DNA of 62,000 bases from Symsagittifera roscoffensis (lineage: Eukaryota > Xenacoelomorpha > Acoela > Convolutidae): the NCBI RefSeq assembly GCF_963678635.1, contig NC_087071.1, positions 10,429,088-10,491,087 of the forward strand. Direction: 5' to 3'. Shown here piece by piece: positions 56,059-62,000 of this stretch (within the stretch, counting starts at the first letter, position 1; the number at the start of each line of letters is the position of its first letter). Under the pieces are notes generated by a model that did no database searches, was not told where the DNA came from, and saw only the letters and a list, made by a program, of their open reading frames with translations. Both the position numbers and the translations under genes were made by a program.

Positions 56059-58658
56059 AATTATTAATTTTTCTCCAACTCCTTTTTCTAGTAATCTCAA
56101 ATCAAAACATAAAACCTTCTCCCCGCACAGGACCCCAAGATTTATTAGTAACACATTACGATTGTGAAGAAAACGAACAAAAAACACTACACAAGTATGC
56201 AATAAATCAAGTATCACAATGCGAAACAGAACCCCAAGCCATAGAAACTACAAATGTAATAGCAACACTTTATTCAAAAGCAACAACAGTTACAGGATAT
56301 AAATTCACAGCAACATTTTCTGAAAAGAAAGTACATTGTTCACAAGTCTCAAACGGAAATAAAAACCGACTTGACCATGAATCATTCTACCAGAGTAATA
56401 TAGAACGACTTTTACATCTCAATCCCGAAGATTGTAAAAAAGAGTTACTCCGACTAAACATCACAAAAAATAAAAACACAGATAGAAAGTTAGTATATTT
56501 CCAAGTTTTTTCAGATTCTGTACATCAAGCAGAACTTGAAAGATATCAAGGACATATAAAATTAGATGAAAAGTACCCATATAACGGCGCACACGGACGA
56601 TTAACCTATGACATGCACGATAAACACTGGATACCACACATTGGTATAAATAACCCATCAAACTGCAAAGCAGACACAAAAAACAAAGGATACCAAGAGA
56701 TCATGTTTTTCGATTGGAAAATACAACTCGAAAAAATACAACTCACACGAGATTTATCAGACAACACAATGATCTATCAAGGAATTAGATTACCTTGTAA
56801 AAACTACCAAGGTTATTGCGACCCTACAACACGAACACAAGCAACAATTGTTTGGTTCCCCGAAGACACATGTACAACATTTCAAGTAGCAAAAATACAC
56901 GCTCGTATGATAAAATTTCACGAAAAATATTTTATACAATCAATACCATATGAACAAGTAAATCCATTACGAAAAATAAGTTCTAATTTTAGAAACATTA
57001 ATAATATAGAAAATAAATTAACACGTTTTCAAATATATCAAGAAACAGAACTTGCATGTAAATACAGAAACCCACTCCACAAAACACAATACTCTGAAAT
57101 ATTAGTTGAATACGAAAATGGATTCGACATGACCACTGGAAAACTAAAAGTTGACCCATACGCCACAAGTCATCCTCCAAATGAAGGAACATCATACATA
57201 CCAGTTCATTTTCAAAAGTATACAGGTCAACCTGGTGGACATTTAAAGCCCCAAGACGATCACAGCACACGTTTACAAGAACTATCCCTAATGAATAGTA
57301 CATATTTTGGTAATATCCACTATGATATTCACTTGGATATGAAACTAGACTACACGATTAGCCGAATTTTTCAAGAAATGTCACTCTCCGAATTAGAAAC
57401 ACTACACCAACTATGCGAATTAGAAAGAACACAAATATTACAATCACTCGCACTAGCAGTATTAAAAATACCCTACGCAGGATATTTACTATCAGGAAAT
57501 AGATCAAATTTTTTAGACTATGAAGGAAACATCTTATGGTTTTATACTTGTACTAAAAAAGTATCACCACTATACGTTTTTGAAGATAAACGATGCTATA
57601 AAAGAATCCCTATCTTTTATAGGAATAAAGTACATTTCGTTGACACACTTTCACGAAGAACCTATTTCTGGGATACCGCAGTCCCATGTGGATCAGAAAA
57701 TAGCCACAACGTAGTACAGCTAAACCCTGATGAAGATAAATATTACCTTCTCACCCCATATCCCACATTAATGCAATCACTCAAAAAATTTTCACCAGAA
57801 AGCATTCGCGCTATCGCTCGAAACCCAAATATAGACTTACAATCAATAGGAATATACTCAAAATCAGATATTCAACATCACATTAGAACACAACAATTCC
57901 AAGACTTATTAACACAAATGGACACAATACAAAGACAATCAATTGACCAAAACTTACGCAAACTTGCCGAAACCGCAGGATTTGCTGACATCTATACGCA
58001 AGACTATAGCGGATATTTTAAAGACATTAAAGATTATATATATCTAAACGGTGAAAAATACCGTCCCCAAGATATATCACCTATCAATATTTTTAGCTTT
58101 GTTACACTCAAGAATGAAATTCTTGATTTTCTAGGATGGCCCTACTACATCTTAGAAAAACTGACTATTTTATACGCAATGTTTAACTTTATTGGATTTC
58201 TTTTTTCACTCTTAAAAGGAATCTATAACACATGTGCTATACACACACAAGTCAATAGACAAGCAAGTGTAGCACGCATACTATTTGCAGGATTTTTTGG
58301 AATCTTTTCTACATCTATAAACAAAATTCTTTTAGACGCACAAATAAAAGAATATAACACAAAAATAGCAACAAGACAGAACACATACGACGAAGAACAT
58401 AACAATGTAGATACAACACCAACAGCACCACAGTTACCACCCCTACCACATAACCATCCATTATCCCTAGTCCCACGTAATTTTCGAAATTTAGCCATAA
58501 CACATAATCAAAATTTTAGACCAACTATATCACAAAGTCCCATCCAACATATAATGCCACACCACTCACAAGATGACAATACTTATGAACAAATTATAGA
58601 ACAACCCCATACCACCGCTTTTCAGTCTCAAAATAATAATTTTTTTAGCCCACGATGA
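56046..58658 (+). CDS. env: Env-like membrane glycoprotein (870 aa)
   Basis: Intact frame of 870 residues. Residues 1-18 are a signal peptide (hydrophobic, LLIFLQLLFLVIS). The ectodomain has many cysteines and N-glycosylation sites such as N138 (NIT), N417 (NST) and N485 (NRS). A Cys-rich block near 498-550 includes WFYTCTKK, DKRCYKRIP and AVPCGS. Hydrophobic segments at about 706-728 and 742-760 precede a tail of about 105 residues. Position after pol, size and topology fit a viral envelope glycoprotein for cell attachment and membrane fusion. The two adjacent hydrophobic segments and length recall class III (gB-like) fusogens, including those of some negative-strand RNA viruses of arthropods, but this is an impression. 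I see no furin site. The stop overlaps the next start. Confidence 0.75.
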   Translation: MYILKLLIFLQLLFLVISNQNIKPSPRTGPQDLLVTHYDCEENEQKTLHKYAINQVSQCETEPQAIETTNVIATLYSKATTVTGYKFTATFSEKKVHCSQVSNGNKNRLDHESFYQSNIERLLHLNPEDCKKELLRLNITKNKNTDRKLVYFQVFSDSVHQAELERYQGHIKLDEKYPYNGAHGRLTYDMHDKHWIPHIGINNPSNCKADTKNKGYQEIMFFDWKIQLEKIQLTRDLSDNTMIYQGIRLPCKNYQGYCDPTTRTQATIVWFPEDTCTTFQVAKIHARMIKFHEKYFIQSIPYEQVNPLRKISSNFRNINNIENKLTRFQIYQETELACKYRNPLHKTQYSEILVEYENGFDMTTGKLKVDPYATSHPPNEGTSYIPVHFQKYTGQPGGHLKPQDDHSTRLQELSLMNSTYFGNIHYDIHLDMKLDYTISRIFQEMSLSELETLHQLCELERTQILQSLALAVLKIPYAGYLLSGNRSNFLDYEGNILWFYTCTKKVSPLYVFEDKRCYKRIPIFYRNKVHFVDTLSRRTYFWDTAVPCGSENSHNVVQLNPDEDKYYLLTPYPTLMQSLKKFSPESIRAIARNPNIDLQSIGIYSKSDIQHHIRTQQFQDLLTQMDTIQRQSIDQNLRKLAETAGFADIYTQDYSGYFKDIKDYIYLNGEKYRPQDISPINIFSFVTLKNEILDFLGWPYYILEKLTILYAMFNFIGFLFSLLKGIYNTCAIHTQVNRQASVARILFAGFFGIFSTSINKILLDAQIKEYNTKIATRQNTYDEEHNNVDTTPTAPQLPPLPHNHPLSLVPRNFRNLAITHNQNFRPTISQSPIQHIMPHHSQDDNTYEQIIEQPHTTAFQSQNNNFFSPR

Positions 58659-60463
58659 GCCGACAACTTGGATCCCTACACCGTTCAAATTCCCACCCAA
58701 CCAACCTCACTACTCCCATTACAATAATACCACTTTTTGCTTTCCCGCCACCCGATTTCCCAACCAGTAATGTAACATCAGGCATGAATTCCGATACTAA
58801 TTCACACATCTCAGTTTTATACTCCACATCACAACTCAATAACCCGAATATTGAAACCCCCGATGAATTTGCCGACTCTGAACCATCTCCATCCAATAAT
58901 TTTCCCACCAACCCCTCAATTTTTTCCCAACCCCCTTTTCAACCCATATTACCAAATAACCCTGACCCATCCAATTCTACACCCTCTTATGCTTCCCAAG
59001 TCACTCCAACCTATTCCTCACTTCACTCAGACCAATCATCTCATTCTCCAGATACCCCCCGAATCTCCCCAGAACTAGATAACTTCATTACCCTACAACA
59101 ACAACCCTATCACCTTGACATCCCAACCATAAACCAAATCTCATCCACAATAGATTCATCCAACCCTCCTACCCCTACAGCCTCTTCAATTTATACTGAA
59201 TCATTAGCACCATCATCCACATCTACTGAATCTTCACTCAGCACTAATAGAGCTTACCGCACTTTTAAAAGAAAGTTCCCCAACCATCCTTTCCCAGCGA
59301 AACCAGGAACAGCCCGTGAATATATCAACCATCCAAAACACACTAACACAAAAGAATTTTTAGCTATCACCTTACCCTCATTTCCACAATACACCTTAAA
59401 CACCCCTCACGACACTAACGAGACACGTAACTTTGTAGACGAACACGTTTTAATGCCTACCCTTCCTTGGACCTCATATTATCATTTTACTAATCCCCTT
59501 TGCTTACCTTTATCTAGCACTCACATCGATATAGAACGAAATAAGGACATGCTATATCGACTCACTACACCACTAACATCTAGACAATTTACTTACATTG
59601 GATATAAAAAATCACTAAAAACACACACTGCACCCCGAGCAAATGAATTTACACTAGAATATTACGATCATAACATCATCAGAACTAACCAAGATCAATT
59701 CTTAGACGACGATCGCTTCGCTAACCCACAAATCACCGAGAAATTTTTCATTAAAGTACCATATGTATTTACACTAAATATCTTCGATCGCAAGTTTGAC
59801 CACATTATTTCAGAAGCACTAACAGACACACAAGCCTACGAAAGTTTTAAAGAACGCTTCCAAATATTTTCACTAACCTTTCATTTCCTTGCACCACATG
59901 AAAGAGATTTGCACTGCTCACACGATATTATGTTGCGCACTAAACAAACACACACATATACTTATTATCGTTTTATCCAAAATCACTTCGACCTACACAC
60001 TCCCTCCAGACAACCACACCATCGTTTTCAATTCATCAATTCCAAATACACCTCACCATTCTTTCTTAACTTCACATATTGTATTAAAGATATTAACCTT
60101 CATGGTATTCTTCGAAATTATGATCCCATAACCCAAATGTATATTTTTTGTCCCATCACCAAGACCTTCAACGCAGAAGAATCCCGACCCTTCCTTATCC
60201 CACACGAGTTTGTACAACCTATAGAAATCCCCATTTTAGAATTCATCCATAACACTAAATTCAATCACAAATTATATAATCTAATCCAAAACACACCTTA
60301 TGAATTTGCAGTTGGCACTGAAGAACTAACCACCATTAAAGCACTTCAATTGCTTTGGCCAGTACTTCAAACTAAAAATATCATCCGCATTTTAGCTAAA
60401 TTACTAACAACTTCAGATCTCATCCACGACATCTTCCCCCACGGTTTCTTCCCCGACGACTAA
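58655..60463 (+). CDS. 602-aa protein of unknown function downstream of env
   Basis: Intact ATG frame starting in ATGA at the env stop. Residues 1-205 are a Ser/Thr/Pro/Asn-rich, probably disordered region with several PPDFP/PSNNFP-like motifs. Residues about 206-602 look globular with many aromatics (FFIKVPYVFTLNIFDRKFDH, FQIFSLTFHFLAPHERDLHC, RFQFINSKYTSPFFLNFTY). There is no signal peptide, membrane span, zinc motif or enzyme signature that I recognise. Downstream placement matches accessory genes of complex retroviruses. The absence of breaks over 1.8 kb, in a copy whose pol is broken, supports coding function. TAA is followed by CAG|GTAAGT three bases later. Confidence 0.7.
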   Translation: MSRQLGSLHRSNSHPTNLTTPITIIPLFAFPPPDFPTSNVTSGMNSDTNSHISVLYSTSQLNNPNIETPDEFADSEPSPSNNFPTNPSIFSQPPFQPILPNNPDPSNSTPSYASQVTPTYSSLHSDQSSHSPDTPRISPELDNFITLQQQPYHLDIPTINQISSTIDSSNPPTPTASSIYTESLAPSSTSTESSLSTNRAYRTFKRKFPNHPFPAKPGTAREYINHPKHTNTKEFLAITLPSFPQYTLNTPHDTNETRNFVDEHVLMPTLPWTSYYHFTNPLCLPLSSTHIDIERNKDMLYRLTTPLTSRQFTYIGYKKSLKTHTAPRANEFTLEYYDHNIIRTNQDQFLDDDRFANPQITEKFFIKVPYVFTLNIFDRKFDHIISEALTDTQAYESFKERFQIFSLTFHFLAPHERDLHCSHDIMLRTKQTHTYTYYRFIQNHFDLHTPSRQPHHRFQFINSKYTSPFFLNFTYCIKDINLHGILRNYDPITQMYIFCPITKTFNAEESRPFLIPHEFVQPIEIPILEFIHNTKFNHKLYNLIQNTPYEFAVGTEELTTIKALQLLWPVLQTKNIIRILAKLLTTSDLIHDIFPHGFFPDD

Positions 60464-60466
60464 CAG

Positions 60467-60542
60467 GTAAGTATGAATTATACATATTACTAACTAATTA
60501 AAATATTAGAAACTCACCATTCTTTATCCATGTTTTCTTTAG
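60467..60542 (+). other. Consensus 76-nt intron just after the last stop codon
   Basis: CAG|GTAAGTAT donor at 60466/60467, TACTAAC branch motif at 60488-60494 and TTTTCTTTAG acceptor ending at 60542 form a complete short intron. It lies in the 3' untranslated region, three bases after TAA. Splicing is predicted from sequence only. Confidence 0.6.
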
Positions 60543-60654
60543 AATTTTAGCCTTCACCCAACGATCATCTGAAAAACTCACAAAGGAAAATAAACAATTG
60601 AAAACTTCTTCAAACTGTTTAAAACTCTATTAATTTTTTTTCATCAAATAATTA

Positions 60655-60660
60655 AATAAA
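60655..60660 (+). terminator. Possible polyadenylation signal
   Basis: AATAAA about 190 bases after the last stop and downstream of the intron. Another AATAAA lies near 61145. Neither is confirmed. Confidence 0.3.
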
Positions 60661-60669
60661 TATAATACC

Positions 60670-60785
60670 AATGCAGTAATTTAATTTATAAATTTTTCCC
60701 CCACAAGCAGTAAATCTAAAAAAAATGAAAATTTGTTTTTTCCCCCAACAACTAGCAGTAAAATTAAAAATTCTATGTAGTAAAT
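60670..60785 (+). repeat. GCAGTAA...TTTTTCCCCC direct repeats
   Basis: A unit of about 40-47 bp starting GCAGTAA and containing TTTTTCCCCCA occurs twice, with a third GCAGTAAAATTAAAAATTC start. It may be regulatory. Confidence 0.5.
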
Positions 60786-61560
60786 TAATAAGAAGCAAAT
60801 GCAGTACTAACCTTTTGATATTTTCATTCACTCGCACAAGAATTCTATCCAAACTCGCACAGCTCGCCCACGAAGAATTGTTTAAATAATGAACTTCAGT
60901 TTCAAGTTTTCACAACTCAACAACTCTAACACACGATAACAAGTTTCAAACTTTCCTTTAACCCGGTTGGAAAGGAATTATATACTAAACAAAACTAACC
61001 AATGCAGCTTACTAAACACCACAACACATAGCATAACAGCATGACTAAGAAAAGGAAACCAACGGTACCCAAACCGGATTAACCCAGTTTAAAACTGGAT
61101 AATTTATTCTTTTGAAGACTATTATAAAGTCTAAGAAAGAAATAATAAAACACAAAAAGACAAACCCATACCACAAACAATTTGATTTTTGAAAAAAGGA
61201 CACAACCAACAAAACATAAGAAAAACCACAACAAACCCAACATAAAACGTTGTCACATAACAGGACCTCTCACAAAAACCGCATGCAATCATACTCCCAC
61301 TCCTGGCCTAACCCACCAGGAAGGACGTCCTGAGCATGCTCTATAGCCGGCCTAACCCACCGCGCTACATCCACGCTTTGTGACCACACTCCTATTTTTA
61401 ATAAGAGCTACTCAAGGGTGAGTAACTCTTCAAAATAACTGAACTAAAACAAAAAGCTTTTGTGAAAACAACTAACTAAAATCATAATTAAAAGATATTA
61501 AACTAATAAAAGTTTTATAAAATGTAAATTACATTATGCAATACATAGATCAGAATACAA
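60786..61560 (+). other. 3' non-coding region with hairpins
   Basis: Stems include CCAGTTT/AAACTGG near 61090, CCTGG/CCAGG near 61302, the palindrome AGGACGTCCT near 61322 and AGAGCTACTCA/TGAGTAACTCT near 61406-61431. CGGCCTAACCCACC and TGGCCTAACCCACC are a short direct repeat. I see no LTR match to the left side. Confidence 0.4.
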
Positions 61561-62000
61561 CACTAAGGACGAACATCCAAAGACAAAACGACCCCACTAC
61601 ACTCGAGAAAGAATGGCCAACTACAATCGATATGCCGCTCACAATCACAACTCAAAGGATTTAGAGTACGACTTGACTTCGCAGAAAAGGACTTCATTGA
61701 ACTAGACCAATGACCACCTCGATGTTCAAGTATACGTACAGATCCGAGTAACCAGGCATCCCCTCCATGCACAATCTCCACGCCATTCCTAGACAAGATC
61801 AAAACACAAAGAAGTTCTCATTAATGAAACAGAAAAACCTGACATAGCCAACCATTCTGAAATCAGATTTGAGTTTGTTGCAAAGACCCAGTCGTTGTCA
61901 TGAGATGACACAACGATCGAACCTGGAACTTCTCTAACAAGAGAACCCAGAAGAAATATGATGTTCGCCAAATACCAACGTCCATCATCCATCCTTTGAA
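61561..62000. other. Right edge, no supported gene
   Basis: Two overlapping minus-strand frames (61563-61802 and 61789-61992) exist without recognisable motifs. This may be the 3' part of the element, its LTR or host DNA. Confidence 0.3.

Larger units (their letters stand above)
43676..62000 (+). mobile_element. Large Env-bearing Ty3-type retroelement with accessory genes
   Basis: From a candidate LTR and primer site near 43.97 kb the plus strand carries a leader, Gag-Protease-RT-RNase H, integrase, two small membrane frames, a Pro/Ser-rich frame, an Env-like glycoprotein and a 602-aa frame, all on one strand and in one base-composition style. RT YLDD, a CCHC knuckle, a DSG protease and an integrase GPY module place it with Ty3/gypsy (Metaviridae). 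The coding part alone spans 14.8 kb. The 3' LTR was not found, so the right border is open. The left border is a guess from the AGT...ACT ends and the palindrome at 43677. Confidence 0.85.

Noticed and set aside
58851-59078. 75-aa frame inside the 602-aa gene
   Set aside because: Another phase of Pro/Thr-rich codons with no independent features.
61290-61385. tRNA gene or SINE head on the minus strand (GTAGCGCGGTGGGTTAGGCC)
   Set aside because: An A-box-like string is present, but no B box follows at a usable distance and no cloverleaf forms.
60464-62000. 3' LTR of the large element
   Set aside because: No stretch matches 43676-43969 or any other left-side sequence; it is probably outside the window.

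Overview
The window reads as AT-rich nuclear DNA of an invertebrate animal. GT-AG introns, metazoan retrotransposon classes (Ty3/gypsy, BEL/Pao), miniature inverted-repeat elements, ATAC-type microsatellites and low gene density support this. I cannot name the phylum. There are no rRNA genes, CRISPR arrays or bacterial operons.

Layout. 1-2454 is the 3' part of a decayed Ty3/gypsy pol (RNase H, tether, integrase), ending in a 200-base assembly gap. 2655-21600 is a repeat mosaic: a TA-flanked inverted-repeat element with C-rich and G-rich arms (copies ending at 3531 and 21211), an element with GAGGCC ends and internal GCGGATTCCGC arrays, elements with CAGGGGCGGAT ends, a near-identical 690-bp duplication (7830-8519 and 8618-9307), minisatellites and a possible SINE. 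21614-23401 carries three exons that splice in phase; this is the best host-gene candidate, and a relic of its last exon lies near 9.8 kb. 25.2-32.4 kb is a large diverged duplication, one copy of which holds a 688-bp foldback element. 34.5-38.9 kb is a broken BEL/Pao element whose 3' LTR start holds a tRNA-like block. 39.7-41.5 kb is two related minisatellites.

The main discovery is 43.7 kb to the window end: a retrovirus-like Ty3-type element of at least 16 kb. In order it has a candidate LTR and primer site, a 1.7-kb leader with repeated hairpins, an AUG-less basic frame, a one-frame Gag-Protease-RT-RNase H gene continuing into integrase (with breaks), two tiny membrane proteins overlapping by ATGA, an AUG-less Pro/Ser-rich frame, an 870-aa Env-like glycoprotein, and a 602-aa protein of unknown function that overlaps the env stop by ATGA. 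Three bases after that last stop lies a textbook 76-nt intron. RNA-copied DNA keeping such an intron suggests export of unspliced genomic RNA, and the basic frame before gag is a candidate factor for that. This is a gene set of complex-retrovirus style in an invertebrate element.

Pol carries one nonsense codon and two frame changes and the AUG-less middle frame one stop, while env and the 602-aa gene are open, so the copy looks young but defective. The 3' LTR was not found and may lie outside the window.
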